64,000 nucleotides of DNA, taken from positions 1 to 64,000 of the IMG/VR virus record IMGVR_UViG_3300027917_000041; one strand, given 5' to 3'. The notes under the pieces were generated by a model. It saw only the letters and a list, made by a program, of their open reading frames with translations. It had not been told where the DNA came from and did not search any database. Position 1 is the stretch's first letter; every line of letters begins with the position of its first letter. Made by a program: the position numbers and the translations under genes. Origin of the DNA: a virus. Shown here one piece after another: positions 28,043 to 38,356 of the stretch.

Positions 28043-28199
28043 GCGACCGTACAGAGGAAATCGAAGTAAAAGAAAAGTAAGAGTGCCGGGATGGTCTGCT
28101 TGTAACAGAATGTATCAAAGAATAAAAGCTAAAATAACTGCTGACGAACAACTAGAGGACTGGTTGAATGGTTACACTGAGGAGAGTGATTATGAATAA
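28011..28199 (+). CDS. Basic protein, 62 aa
   Basis: Start ATG 28011 (MNKKKKRRINKR) with AAAGGA upstream. The N-terminal half is almost entirely Lys and Arg, the C-terminal half acidic. Nucleic-acid binding is plausible. It overlaps both neighbours. Confidence 0.55.
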   Translation: MNKKKKRRINKRPYRGNRSKRKVRVPGWSACNRMYQRIKAKITADEQLEDWLNGYTEESDYE

Positions 28200-28458
28200 T
28201 GCACTTTGGATGAACGAACTGGATAGGGAATTTGACAATGCCATGGAGTGTGAAAGGATTAGAAAAGAAATCTTTGAAATGTCAATAGATATTTTTGCTC
28301 ACGCTGAATTAGATTGGGAATGGGATTGTGCCAATGCTTGTGAAGCTTCTTACGTAGCTGTAGAACTTTTGAGATTGCTAGGTTTGAGCGTACAAGATAG
28401 GGATGTACAAGCACATATAGCTAAACGTGTGAGGGAACTTTTGGAGGAACTTTCGTGA
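28192..28458 (+). CDS. Hypothetical helical protein, 88 aa
   Basis: Not recognised. ATG 28192 (MNNALWMNEL) follows GGAG. Acidic, helical, with two cysteines and a leucine-rich C-terminus. Confidence 0.6.
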   Translation: MNNALWMNELDREFDNAMECERIRKEIFEMSIDIFAHAELDWEWDCANACEASYVAVELLRLLGLSVQDRDVQAHIAKRVRELLEELS

Positions 28459-28694
28459 ATGAATGGGATTATTATGAGGCAATTCAAATAGTGGATGGAC
28501 AGTTAAAGGCTGTACAATCTTTGATAGCGGTTGTTGAACAAGACCCTGTTGATGATTGGGATAGACGTTTGTTAAAGAAAGCACGCAAAGTAGAAACTCA
28601 ACTTAAAGAGGAGTTAATAAAATTAGGAGATTTAGAACATGAACAACGAGAGCGAAAACGTAGAGAATGGCGTGACCCCCTCCTACCAATTTAG
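28455..28694 (+). CDS. Hypothetical coiled-coil protein, 79 aa, GTG start
   Basis: Not recognised. GTG 28455 overlaps the preceding stop and follows GGAGGA at 7 bases. Long charged helices (about residues 38-70) suggest a coiled coil. Confidence 0.6.
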   Translation: MNEWDYYEAIQIVDGQLKAVQSLIAVVEQDPVDDWDRRLLKKARKVETQLKEELIKLGDLEHEQRERKRREWRDPLLPI

Positions 28695-28833
28695 TGTATA
28701 TCACGATATTGAAGTAGACCGGGTTTTCGTTTACAGAAATGAAGAATTAGTAGGTGAGTGCGAGGCGTATGAACTAGACGCTATTTGTGCTTATCTAGGT
28801 GTTAGGTACGAGGAAATTGAGGAGGCATTTTAA
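28639..28833 (+). CDS. Hypothetical acidic protein, 64 aa
   Basis: Not recognised. ATG 28639 with GGAG 10 bases upstream, overlapping the previous gene by 56 bases in another frame. Very acidic C-terminus. Confidence 0.55.
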   Translation: MNNESENVENGVTPSYQFSVYHDIEVDRVFVYRNEELVGECEAYELDAICAYLGVRYEEIEEAF

Positions 28834-28839
28834 TAAAGA

Positions 28840-29229
28840 ATGACAACACGAGGCGATATGATTATAAATCTTACTGATGCCCTGCAAGTAGAACGGGAGA
28901 AAAACGCCCAACTGCATAGATTGCTGAATCAGGTTATTTTGATGCTTGAGGGTGCATTGTCAGATGAACGTGAGCATGAGTTGTTGAATGAGATAAACAA
29001 AGCCCTCGCAGACAGCGGGGGGCATGGAGGAACAGCTATGACACTAGATTATCAAGAACTCACAACCTATTACATGAATAGGACAGTAGCCCTCGAAGCC
29101 CAGATCGCCCAACTACGGGCGGCGTTGGAGCGTCTTATCAACGTTCCCGCAAAAGATACCAAAGCAGTAGATGAAGCTTGGGATTTAGCAAGACAAGTCC
29201 TAGCCGATAGCAGGGGCATGGAGACATAA
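28840..29229 (+). CDS. Hypothetical coiled-coil protein, 129 aa
   Basis: Not recognised. Two heptad-rich stretches (about 12-45 and 80-105) are joined by a glycine-rich turn (SGGHGG). Base composition of the middle is richer in G and C than its neighbours, which may indicate separate acquisition. Confidence 0.6.
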   Translation: MTTRGDMIINLTDALQVEREKNAQLHRLLNQVILMLEGALSDEREHELLNEINKALADSGGHGGTAMTLDYQELTTYYMNRTVALEAQIAQLRAALERLINVPAKDTKAVDEAWDLARQVLADSRGMET

Positions 29230-29327
29230 TGCTCTGTTTCGGTTTTATACTCGGAATAATATTTATGATCGGTCTAGGAAAAGCCGTGCAATTCTATTTA
29301 TTTTTGAAAGGCACGAATAAGATTTAG
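29229..29327 (+). CDS. Tiny membrane peptide, 32 aa
   Basis: ATG 29229 overlaps the preceding stop (TAATG). Starts MLCFGFILGIIFMIGLGKAV, a single membrane span, with a short basic tail. Coupled translation supports it being real; the role is unknown. Confidence 0.5.
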   Translation: MLCFGFILGIIFMIGLGKAVQFYLFLKGTNKI

Positions 29328-29351
29328 GAGAAGAAATCCTAACTTTTCATT

Positions 29352-29558
29352 ATGACCTGTTTCAAATGTAACAAGGAAATTGAAGGTCTATTGTCATGGA
29401 TGGCACTAGACCGACCTTATGTTAATCTGCCGTTTCACCGTGAATGTTACGAAAGTCTTAATGATGAATTGGCATACGTAACAGAACACATTGACAGGAT
29501 TATGGAGTATATCGAGTATATTTATAGCTCAAAATATACCAAAAACAACAAAAAATGA
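29352..29558 (+). CDS. Small zinc-binding protein, 68 aa
   Basis: CFKC at the N-terminus and HREC about 25 residues later form a likely zinc site, followed by an acidic, Tyr-rich helical tail. Function unknown. Confidence 0.6.
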   Translation: MTCFKCNKEIEGLLSWMALDRPYVNLPFHRECYESLNDELAYVTEHIDRIMEYIEYIYSSKYTKNNKK

Positions 29559-29566
29559 CCAATTTA

Positions 29567-29575
29567 TGATATAAT
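29567..29575 (+). promoter_or_regulatory. Extended -10 promoter candidate
   Basis: TGATATAAT lies 20 bases before the zinc-ribbon gene at 29596; no good -35 box is seen at the expected distance. Confidence 0.4.
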
Positions 29576-29595
29576 TATAATAGGAGATAGTTAAA

Positions 29596-29787
29596 ATGAC
29601 AATTTATCAAGACTGTGCAATGACTTTTGAGGTCATTGAAAATAATGAAACAGCTGCTTTAAAGCAACAAGATGATGAACCCACTAAAAGTATAATGGTA
29701 TGTCCCTTGTGTGGCAATCATGCAATAGAGATTGTAAGTCGTTGTGCAACATGCAAAATCTGTGGTTGGAGTATATGTAATGCCTAA
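29596..29787 (+). CDS. Stand-alone zinc ribbon resembling the C-terminal redox domain of class II RNR
   Basis: This 63-residue protein ends with Cys36-x2-Cys39, then Cys50-x2-Cys53-x2-Cys56 and CGWSIC (56-61). The spacing and the CGWSxC ending match the C-terminal tail of many NrdJ proteins, whose terminal cysteines re-reduce the active site. The phage RNR at 471-3080 lacks such a tail. I infer that the domain has been detached and acts in trans. A generic zinc ribbon is the alternative. Confidence 0.6.
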   Translation: MTIYQDCAMTFEVIENNETAALKQQDDEPTKSIMVCPLCGNHAIEIVSRCATCKICGWSICNA

Positions 29788-30523
29788 AGAGGCTAAAAAG
29801 CCCTTAACTACAAAACAAACAAGGGTGGACTTGCCAGATACGGAAAAGTTTAGAAACCTTAAACAATATGCTGACATGTCTGATGAGGAATATGAGCAAT
29901 ATTGGGAAGGTAAGGATGGTGAGGGAAAGATTCTGCTCACTGTTAGCCTTGAGGACTTTGAGGAACGCATTAAAGGTAAGATGGATGAATATGCGGAAGA
30001 TTACGATCTTACTGATATGAAGTTCAATGACCGGGAAACGCTTAGAGCACTTTGTCAGGCACAAATCCAACTAGAAGATTTGGAACAGTTTTCATACGAA
30101 ATACGAAATTCAAATCAAGGTATAACATTAAACAATCTTACTTTGCTTGATAAGTTAGCACAGCAAATGAGCCGTACAAGGCTTGATTTATCGAAGTTAC
30201 AGGAAGATTTAAAGATATCAAGAAAGTTAAGACAAACTGATAAAAGTCTAGACGCTATATCAGAGCTTGACCGGGTAAAGGCACTTGCTAAACAGTTTTA
30301 TGAAGAAAAGATGATTTATATCTTTTGTCCCAAGTGCAATCAGTTGCTAAGTACAAACTGGATTTTATTCAGCGATGCTGATAATATTATGCGTTTGGAA
30401 TGCAAACGAGTTTTGGGAGATCGAGACGGTGAAATTTGTGGGAATGTATTTGATGTACATTTCAAAGATTTAGTACAAAAGGGAAGTAATAAGCCCGAAA
30501 TTATGCCCGAATCATTAAGGTAA
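29780..30523 (+). CDS. Hypothetical protein, 248 aa; possible small terminase
   Basis: Start ATG 29780 (MPKEAKKPL) with GGAG upstream, overlapping the preceding stop. It is largely helical, with an acidic first third, a long helical middle (about 90-165), and a C-terminal CPKC knuckle with further cysteines. It is the nearest sizeable gene upstream of the terminase/portal module apart from the glycan cluster. A small terminase role is a guess from position and helix content. Confidence 0.4.
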   Translation: MPKEAKKPLTTKQTRVDLPDTEKFRNLKQYADMSDEEYEQYWEGKDGEGKILLTVSLEDFEERIKGKMDEYAEDYDLTDMKFNDRETLRALCQAQIQLEDLEQFSYEIRNSNQGITLNNLTLLDKLAQQMSRTRLDLSKLQEDLKISRKLRQTDKSLDAISELDRVKALAKQFYEEKMIYIFCPKCNQLLSTNWILFSDADNIMRLECKRVLGDRDGEICGNVFDVHFKDLVQKGSNKPEIMPESLR

Positions 30524-30531
30524 GGAGGTAA

Positions 30532-31506
<975 letters not shown>

Positions 31507-32766
31507 ATGATCAAAACAGAAACTACATGTAGAGTCTGCGGTGGCGAACTCGTAGACCTGCTTGACTTTGGTGAAATATACCCTAGCGGTTTTGTTAAAA
31601 GTCAGGAAGGGCATACAAAAGCCCCGTTGGTATTGGTACAATGTATAAAGTGTACATTGGTACAACTTAAACATACCGTTAACTTAGATTTGATGTATCG
31701 CCAATATTGGTATTCATCTGCTTTAAATAAGTCAATGGTTAGTTCTTTAAAGAATATCGCTGACGAAACACAAAAACGGGTAGAGTTAGAAGAAGGTGAC
31801 ATTATAATCGACATTGGTTGTAACGATGGCACTTTGTTTCAGTTCTTTCCGGACGAATGTTTTAAAATAGGTTTCGATCCTGCCCTAAATTTAAAGGATC
31901 GAGCAGAGGAAAATTGTGACTTATTTATTAATGATTATTTTCGTAGCGATCTGTTGCCTCTTGGAGTGGTTCGTGGAGCGAAGGTCATCACATCAATAGC
32001 AATGTTCTATGACCTACCAAAACCAGACGCTTTCGTAAATGAAATTGAACAAGTACTTGCAGCTGACGGTATTTGGGTAGTGCAGTTTACGGATTTGCTT
32101 TCAATGTTGCAGATAAATGCATTTGATAATATCTGCCACGAACACCTTGAGTACTACAAGCTAGTAAACCTGCTACAAATATTTGATTACTATGACCTTG
32201 ATATTTTTGATTTAGAATACAACAATGTCAATGGTGGTAGTTTGCGTGTCTATGTTTGCCATAAGGGTGCTAAACCAATAAAACCAATCGTTGAAGATAT
32301 GTTCAACTACGAGAAGGCTTATTTTGAGAAATTCAAAGAGCCTTTCGGTTCTTTTGTTAGACGCATCAAGCACGCTGAGATTGCATTAAAAGATTACTTA
32401 GCCCGTTCAAAAGCAGCTGGAAAGACTACATTTGTTTTGGGTGCGAGTACAAAGGGCAACACACTATTACAGGCATGGGGCTTAACCAAAGAAGATTTGC
32501 CTTACGCTTTAGAAGTAAACGAAGATAAGTTTGGTTTGCGTACTATCGGAAGTGATATTCCTATCATTTCAGAAGAAGAAGGTTTAGCGATGCAACCTGA
32601 CCAATTACTTCTTTTGCCTTGGCACTTCATCACTGGCGTTAAAGCTAACTTACATGAGTATTTAGAAAATGGTGGTATCATAATAACGCCTCTGCCTAGC
32701 TTTACAATACACTATGAGGAGGATGGTTATTCATGGATATTAGAACAAAGAGCATCGGTTTTCTAA
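31507..32766 (+). CDS. Sugar C-methyltransferase (NovU/TylC3-like)
   Basis: The three-part layout of nucleotide-sugar C-methyltransferases is visible. An N-terminal zinc domain (CRVCGG, then CIKC) comes first. A SAM domain follows with DIGCNDGTL near residue 100. The C-terminal domain has CHEHLEYY at about 207 and VLGASTKGNT near 310. It likely methylates the keto-sugar made by the dehydratase next door. Immediately downstream of gmd without a gap. Confidence 0.88.
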   Translation: MIKTETTCRVCGGELVDLLDFGEIYPSGFVKSQEGHTKAPLVLVQCIKCTLVQLKHTVNLDLMYRQYWYSSALNKSMVSSLKNIADETQKRVELEEGDIIIDIGCNDGTLFQFFPDECFKIGFDPALNLKDRAEENCDLFINDYFRSDLLPLGVVRGAKVITSIAMFYDLPKPDAFVNEIEQVLAADGIWVVQFTDLLSMLQINAFDNICHEHLEYYKLVNLLQIFDYYDLDIFDLEYNNVNGGSLRVYVCHKGAKPIKPIVEDMFNYEKAYFEKFKEPFGSFVRRIKHAEIALKDYLARSKAAGKTTFVLGASTKGNTLLQAWGLTKEDLPYALEVNEDKFGLRTIGSDIPIISEEEGLAMQPDQLLLLPWHFITGVKANLHEYLENGGIIITPLPSFTIHYEEDGYSWILEQRASVF

Positions 32767-32999
32767 TCGACCAACTTATTACTACCAATCTTCGGTGCTG
32801 GTTTGCACAAGAAGATATTATGAATCCCAATTTATCAGAAGAAAAACGTTTAGATGCAGCTATTAGAGCACAGGCACAGAACGCTATTCGTTCGCAACTA
32901 ATAAAGGCTATTGATGGAGTGTTGGGAGAAGGTAGTATTACGATGGGTGGGGATAAGACTTACTACACCTATCACGATAAAGACAAAGGAGGAAGTTAA
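32733..32999 (+). CDS. Hypothetical small helical protein in glycan cluster, 88 aa
   Basis: Not recognised with confidence. N-terminal IGFLIDQLITTNLRCW resembles small helical proteins found beside glycosyltransferase genes in other genomes, but this is from memory only. GAGGAGG precedes the ATG at 32733; it overlaps the previous gene. Confidence 0.6.
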   Translation: MDIRTKSIGFLIDQLITTNLRCWFAQEDIMNPNLSEEKRLDAAIRAQAQNAIRSQLIKAIDGVLGEGSITMGGDKTYYTYHDKDKGGS

Positions 33000-33649
33000 T
33001 GTCATATACTTATTCAAAGTGCTTAACACTAGAAGATTTTAATACATTTTCTGAGCACCAATTAATTGAACCTTTTATGCAAAGGATACACCCGAACTAT
33101 CGGTACGAACACCCTATGCGTAAATGGGAATACGGATTAGCCCTTAAGTTATTATTGGAAATAGGGGCTGAAAAGATTTTGGATGTGGGCGGTGGCGGTT
33201 CATTACTTGCACCAGTTTTATCTCATTATGGGATTCATGTTACACAGATTGACCCCGACCCAAGTGGTGAATCTACAGTTGCAAAACAAAATGAAATTTT
33301 AGGACAGTCTAACGAATTTATTTGTCAAGACTTCCTAGAGTATAGGGGAAGAACGAAATACGACGCTGTAATTTGTATGAGCACCATTGAGCATATAAAG
33401 GATGAAGATGAAAAGACCTTTTTCCTAAAACTGCTTAAACCTGCACCTTTTCTATTTTTAAGTACTGACTACTCTCCAAAGGGAAAGCCTTTCAGTGTAG
33501 CTCATGAACGCACATATAATTCAGCAAGCTTAAAGCGTCTTGCTAAATTGGCAAAGGGTTGGAGTTTCTATGGTGGTGTGGACTACTCCTATAGACAACC
33601 ACTTGTATATGAGTATACATTTGCATCACTGGCTCTAGCTAAGAAATGA
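32999..33649 (+). CDS. Class I SAM-dependent methyltransferase
   Basis: LDVGGGGSLLAPVL is the SAM-binding loop (near residue 61), and a later CMSTIEHIKD segment carries the usual post-motif II pattern. A sugar O- or N-methyltransferase is likely from context. Overlaps neighbours by 1-4 bases. Confidence 0.82.
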   Translation: MSYTYSKCLTLEDFNTFSEHQLIEPFMQRIHPNYRYEHPMRKWEYGLALKLLLEIGAEKILDVGGGGSLLAPVLSHYGIHVTQIDPDPSGESTVAKQNEILGQSNEFICQDFLEYRGRTKYDAVICMSTIEHIKDEDEKTFFLKLLKPAPFLFLSTDYSPKGKPFSVAHERTYNSASLKRLAKLAKGWSFYGGVDYSYRQPLVYEYTFASLALAKK

Positions 33650-34293
33650 CCTATAGTATTTATGAAACACTAAGAGGGCGGTTTTTACTAACTGATGATA
33701 ATGATTTAGTATCCGATCAAATCAAAGCCGACCAATTTTGGGAGCACGAGCTACAACCTACTTTTGACTTAATTTCACAAGATATGATTGTTGTAGAAGT
33801 TGGAGCATACGTAGGGGATCATACTGTAGATTTGGCTAAACGTTGTAAGTATATTCATGCTTTTGAGGGGCATAAACCAACATATTATTTACTTGGTGCT
33901 AACTTACTTTTGCACAACTGTATGAACGTTACGACTTATAATCTATGTATTGGAAATGGTAATAAAGTCGCTGGTAGAATACCCGATCCCGGCAATATAG
34001 CAGCTTATATTTACGAGCCATCAAATGATGGTGCTATTATAGCTCACCGTTTAGATGATATTCTTGTTGGTTTAAACGGATTAGACTTTCTAAAGGTAGA
34101 TGTAGAGGGCATGGATTTAGAGGTAATGATGGGTGCTAAACAACTTATTGGGGATTTCAAACCTAGAATTGTCTATGAGTTTAGTTGGCCTCTCTCTAAG
34201 CAAAAGCACGTAGAGTACGAAGATTTTTTGAAACAGTTCGGCTATACCACTACCAAGCTGGAGGGACTTTGGAATTGGCACGCTCACATATAA
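33646..34293 (+). CDS. FkbM-family methyltransferase
   Basis: VVEVGAYVGDHTVDLA is motif I, and LDFLKVDVEGMDLEVMMGA with the following PRIVYEFS is the FkbM signature. These enzymes O-methylate sugars or other glycan parts. Coupled to the previous methyltransferase. Confidence 0.88.
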   Translation: MTYSIYETLRGRFLLTDDNDLVSDQIKADQFWEHELQPTFDLISQDMIVVEVGAYVGDHTVDLAKRCKYIHAFEGHKPTYYLLGANLLLHNCMNVTTYNLCIGNGNKVAGRIPDPGNIAAYIYEPSNDGAIIAHRLDDILVGLNGLDFLKVDVEGMDLEVMMGAKQLIGDFKPRIVYEFSWPLSKQKHVEYEDFLKQFGYTTTKLEGLWNWHAHI

Positions 34294-35009
34294 AAAGCAA
34301 TGACGTAGGCGATATTGACAACTTTGAATATGTAGTAATGGGAATGGCTAAAAGTGGAACAACATCTATCCAAGATTCTCTTAATATGTCTGGTCTACGA
34401 TGCATTAAATTTCATTCAGATTACACACTACTTAGGGTTTTTCACAACCCATCAATAAATGCGGAATGCTTAATAAAACATGCTCATAACGTATTTGTAC
34501 CCTATCGTAATCCAATAAATAGAAAAGTTAGTCAATATTATTTCTATAATAAGGCAACTGGAAAATCTGTGGCGCAACAAATAAATGAAATACGCTCTTA
34601 TTGTTTGGGCGACTATTCATTATTTAGTAAAGACACTCAAACAGAAATAGATGAAAATCAATTCTTTGCTGGCTTAAAGATTGCTACAGGCATTGATATT
34701 TTAAAGTATGGTTTTGTAAAAGAAAGGGGCTATGGTATTATATCTGAATATGATATGTCATTGGTACATTTTTCAATAGAAAATATCAATAGTTTAGGTT
34801 CATTTTTGCGTGTATACCTAACACCCAATTTTAAGGTTATGACAAGTAGGGTATCTAAGAAATTACCCGAAAGAGTACAGGTAAGGAATTCATTGAACTT
34901 TAGCGACACTGAATTGGATACTATCTTTGGTAGTGAATATTGTCGTTACTTTTATAGTGAGCAACAAATAGAGGAGTTTAAGGCATGGGAAAAAAGACTG
35001 ATGGCGTAG
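34269..35009 (+). CDS. Sulfotransferase-like protein
   Basis: KSGTTSIQDSL near residue 28 is the 5'-phosphosulfate-binding loop of PAPS-dependent sulfotransferases, and PYRNPINRKVSQYY near residue 78 matches the 3'-phosphate site (R and S). The start is uncertain (TTG at 34269 overlaps the previous gene by 25 bases). It may sulfate the glycan. Confidence 0.75.
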   Translation: MELARSHIKSNDVGDIDNFEYVVMGMAKSGTTSIQDSLNMSGLRCIKFHSDYTLLRVFHNPSINAECLIKHAHNVFVPYRNPINRKVSQYYFYNKATGKSVAQQINEIRSYCLGDYSLFSKDTQTEIDENQFFAGLKIATGIDILKYGFVKERGYGIISEYDMSLVHFSIENINSLGSFLRVYLTPNFKVMTSRVSKKLPERVQVRNSLNFSDTELDTIFGSEYCRYFYSEQQIEEFKAWEKRLMA

Positions 35010-35887
35010 AGAATGTATATTTTTACAATCACTATGGGAATGGAGATATTTTTGAATCATTAGAATTTGTAAAAGAATGGATGGAAATTTTAGGAGAACG
35101 CAATTATTTTTATGCCCACGGTAAAAATCCTAAAATTGTGCGTGAACTTTCAAATGTAACTTCTATGAATGTTACGGAAGAAATGCACGCCATGAGAGCA
35201 ATTCACTTTAATAACAACACAAGCTCCGTGTTTATTAATACATGGTTAGGTAGGGATGGACGTTACGTACTTCCCGGTATTGGTGTAGTTGTAGAGCAAC
35301 TTTGGAGGATGCACAACCACATGCTTAATAGTATTGGGTTGCGCCCTTTAATCAAACCAATTATAGAATATGTGCCTAATCTAAATTACAATTTATATCC
35401 TGATTGCGAACATGTAGATTTTTGGTTACGTTCAGAAGCTAAGCACCGTAAAATTTGGCTAATAGATAATGGAAATGTACAATCCAATCAAGCCAAAAAC
35501 TTTGATTTCAATCCAATCATCAGCAAAGTAGCTCAAGAAGTACCAAATGATTTTTTTGTTACAACTCAGCGTCATGGTATTATGAATACTAATGTTTGGG
35601 TTTTGGATGAAATTATACAAAGTAAAGATGGTTTTGATTTACCTGAACTATCTTATCTAAGTAGATTTTCTGACGGTAGTATTGGTAGAAATAGTGGGCC
35701 GCACGTTTATACTCAAGTTAGAGACAATTGGCTAAATCCTGATTTTAAGTTTCTATCTTTTACTTATCAACGACAAGCAGCTTACTTTATACTCGACCAA
35801 CCAGTACAAGCTAAAAAGTATTGGTCGCCATATCTAAACGATAAACAAATAGTAGAAAATATATTAGAATTTGTGAGGGAAGTTTAA
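34985..35887 (+). CDS. Glycosyltransferase-like protein, GT-B type
   Basis: An N-terminal NHYGNGDIFESLEFVKEW resembles the first strand and loop of heptosyl/ADP-sugar GT-B enzymes. A late SDGSIGRNSGPHVY resembles the donor-side GRxSGP motif of such families. Exact family and sugar unknown. Confidence 0.55.
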   Translation: MGKKTDGVENVYFYNHYGNGDIFESLEFVKEWMEILGERNYFYAHGKNPKIVRELSNVTSMNVTEEMHAMRAIHFNNNTSSVFINTWLGRDGRYVLPGIGVVVEQLWRMHNHMLNSIGLRPLIKPIIEYVPNLNYNLYPDCEHVDFWLRSEAKHRKIWLIDNGNVQSNQAKNFDFNPIISKVAQEVPNDFFVTTQRHGIMNTNVWVLDEIIQSKDGFDLPELSYLSRFSDGSIGRNSGPHVYTQVRDNWLNPDFKFLSFTYQRQAAYFILDQPVQAKKYWSPYLNDKQIVENILEFVREV

Positions 35888-36801
35888 TGAGTAAAACACT
35901 TATTGGCATGGTAACGTTCGGAAATGTTGATTTCAGTAAACTTACTGTAGAATCAATTAGAAAAACAACAGAGAATGATATTAGTTTTTTCGTGGTTGTG
36001 GGCAAGCCCAATGACTTTGAAACAATCGATTGGTTGAACAAAGATAATATTGCCTACACAGAACACGAAACAAATATCGGCTTTCCTGCGGGTCTAAATG
36101 ATATTTATGACTTTGCTTGGAAATCACATAATTTCGACAACTTGATTATATGTGGAAATGATATTGTAGCCTATCCCTATGCTATTGATGCGCTTATTAA
36201 TAAAGCAGATACATCCGACTGGCAATGGATTAGTTCTTCTCAATTTGATGTGCGTGCTTTGGTTGATATGTATCCACAGACTAGAGATCAATTTAGCCCC
36301 GATGCTAAACTCAGGTTTCATAAGTTTGGTGAAGTAGCTCCTTGGGAAATTCATACGGATTGGCAGAATAAAGAAGAACGACTAGAACCCAATGTTATTA
36401 AAGATGTGCATAATTTGTGTTTGTACAAACCTTCTGTAATGGAGGCTATCGGATACATTGATGTTAATTTTTATCCTGCCTATTATTCGGACAATGACTA
36501 CGCAAGACGTGGGGTTAATGCTGGATTAAAAACCTGTGCATTGGGCAATTCACAATATTTCCACTTTTGGAGTAGGACTATACACCAAGGTTCAGGGGGT
36601 TCTAACAATAGGTACTTTGATAATAACAGACGTTTTTATATCAGCAAATGGGGTGGAGATTTTGCTAAAGAAAAGTGGACAATACCGTTTAACGGTGGTA
36701 CATACCCCCTAACTAAAAATATAACGCTAGAAGGTAGTTTGAAGATCGATAGTAGAGATCAAGAGGAGGCTATTACCCGATTCTGGCGTGGAGGTAGATA
36801 A
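35887..36801 (+). CDS. Family 2 glycosyltransferase
   Basis: A GT-A fold is suggested by MVTFGN at the start, TNIGFPAGLND, and LIICGNDIVAYP with Asn-Asp in the DxD position. The C-terminal segment FYPAYYSDNDYARR resembles the acceptor-side ED motif. It transfers a sugar onto a glycan or protein. Last glycan gene before the terminase. Confidence 0.82.
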   Translation: MSKTLIGMVTFGNVDFSKLTVESIRKTTENDISFFVVVGKPNDFETIDWLNKDNIAYTEHETNIGFPAGLNDIYDFAWKSHNFDNLIICGNDIVAYPYAIDALINKADTSDWQWISSSQFDVRALVDMYPQTRDQFSPDAKLRFHKFGEVAPWEIHTDWQNKEERLEPNVIKDVHNLCLYKPSVMEAIGYIDVNFYPAYYSDNDYARRGVNAGLKTCALGNSQYFHFWSRTIHQGSGGSNNRYFDNNRRFYISKWGGDFAKEKWTIPFNGGTYPLTKNITLEGSLKIDSRDQEEAITRFWRGGR

Positions 36802-38355
36802 TTGGCATTAGTCGAAAAAGTTAATCAAGTAGATGATTTATACTTCTATGAGATTATGCGTAATCCAGTACTGTGTGGGGAATTTATTCAAAATTACGAC
36901 AAAGCTGAGTGGGAAGAATCATTTGAATTTACAATCTATCAGAAAGAAATTCTATGCGACTTCAATACGCACGTTTCAGTTTGTACAGCCCGAGCTACAG
37001 GAAAGACCGTAAGTTTTGTAAATCTATTGCTGTGGGTATTGGTATTTAATTTATTCCCCGGCGATTATATAGTTTACTCAGTACCTAACAAGGTACACCT
37101 TGAACCTGTGTTTACGGGTCTAGTGAGGATGTTACGTGGTAACACCTTCATGAAACAGTTTATAGCGTCAGCAAAGGGTATTAACCAATCTACAAATACG
37201 GTTACTTTGCTGAATGGAGCGGTACTTTTATGTCGTATCGCTGGTCAGACAGGTACAGGTGCTAACGTTATCGGTTTGCACACACCTTTTACATTAGTAG
37301 ACGAAGGCGGGTATTATCCTTGGGGTACTTGGGTAGAGCAACAACCTACCATGAACACTTTCACACCCGGTTTTAGATTGGGTGTAGCAGGAGTGCCGAC
37401 AGGCTTAAGAGAAAATAATGTTCTGTATCATGCCGATATGGAAAACTCTAACTATACAAAGCATCGTTTGTCTGCATATGACAATCCACGGTTTACACAA
37501 GAAGATGAAGATCGTGCCGTTGAGCAGTACGGCAGTAAAGAAAGCGATGACTTTATACATCTTGTTCTTGGACAACACGGAGCACCAATCTTTGCCGTGT
37601 TCGACAGACAGCTGTTTCAAATAGAGGGTTATCCAGTACACAAGCTGGTACTAGATGGTATCAAAATTCAAGGAAACTTAGCAGAATATCAGACCAAATT
37701 ATCATTTCTTCCTAATCTTGAATATAAGAATGCCAAAGTACTTGTAGGAATAGACTTGGGATATACCGATCCAACAGCTATTGTTATTCTGTATGACCGT
37801 GGAAATGGAATTTTGAAATTCCATGCTAGAATACAGCTAAACAAGGTAGCCTATCCAATTCAAGAGAAAATCATAGATTGGGTAGATACTAAATTTAATC
37901 CGTCTATAATTGGTCTTGATGTTGGTTCGTCCGGTTTAGCCGTGTCGCAAACGCTGTTGGAAGGGGATGCCTATAAACGTAAGAAGTACAAGGATAGACT
38001 TATTCCTATAAACTTCTCGTCAATGGTAGTAATCGGTGTAGACTCCGATGGAGAGGAGCTAAAGCAGAAAACAAAACCGTTCTCTGTTTCTGTATTACAA
38101 ACCTATTCTAACAATCATAGAATAGTGTATTCTTCAACTGATATGGAGTTGATTGCCGAACTTGAACGTATGACTTATACTAAAACTGTAACAGGGGATA
38201 TTGTGTACAAAACAATGACTCCGCAGGGTGGACAAAGAGGGGAAGATCACTTTACAGCAGCTATGTTATGTGCAGGAATGGCTTATTATTTAGAAAATGA
38301 AAGTTTGGTTCTCAACACCAAAACAAAGAAATTGCTGAAAGCAAGGTGGATATAA
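36802..38355 (+). CDS. terL: Terminase large subunit, TTG start
   Basis: It packages DNA into proheads. Walker A is ARATGKT (63-69) and Walker B is FTLVDEGG near residue 158. The nuclease domain has GIDLGYTDPTAIV (near 310) with its catalytic Asp, IGLDVGSSG, and late acidic GEDHFTAAML. GGAGG lies before the TTG. Length 517 is typical. Confidence 0.93.
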   Translation: MALVEKVNQVDDLYFYEIMRNPVLCGEFIQNYDKAEWEESFEFTIYQKEILCDFNTHVSVCTARATGKTVSFVNLLLWVLVFNLFPGDYIVYSVPNKVHLEPVFTGLVRMLRGNTFMKQFIASAKGINQSTNTVTLLNGAVLLCRIAGQTGTGANVIGLHTPFTLVDEGGYYPWGTWVEQQPTMNTFTPGFRLGVAGVPTGLRENNVLYHADMENSNYTKHRLSAYDNPRFTQEDEDRAVEQYGSKESDDFIHLVLGQHGAPIFAVFDRQLFQIEGYPVHKLVLDGIKIQGNLAEYQTKLSFLPNLEYKNAKVLVGIDLGYTDPTAIVILYDRGNGILKFHARIQLNKVAYPIQEKIIDWVDTKFNPSIIGLDVGSSGLAVSQTLLEGDAYKRKKYKDRLIPINFSSMVVIGVDSDGEELKQKTKPFSVSVLQTYSNNHRIVYSSTDMELIAELERMTYTKTVTGDIVYKTMTPQGGQRGEDHFTAAMLCAGMAYYLENESLVLNTKTKKLLKARWI

Positions 38356-38356
38356 T

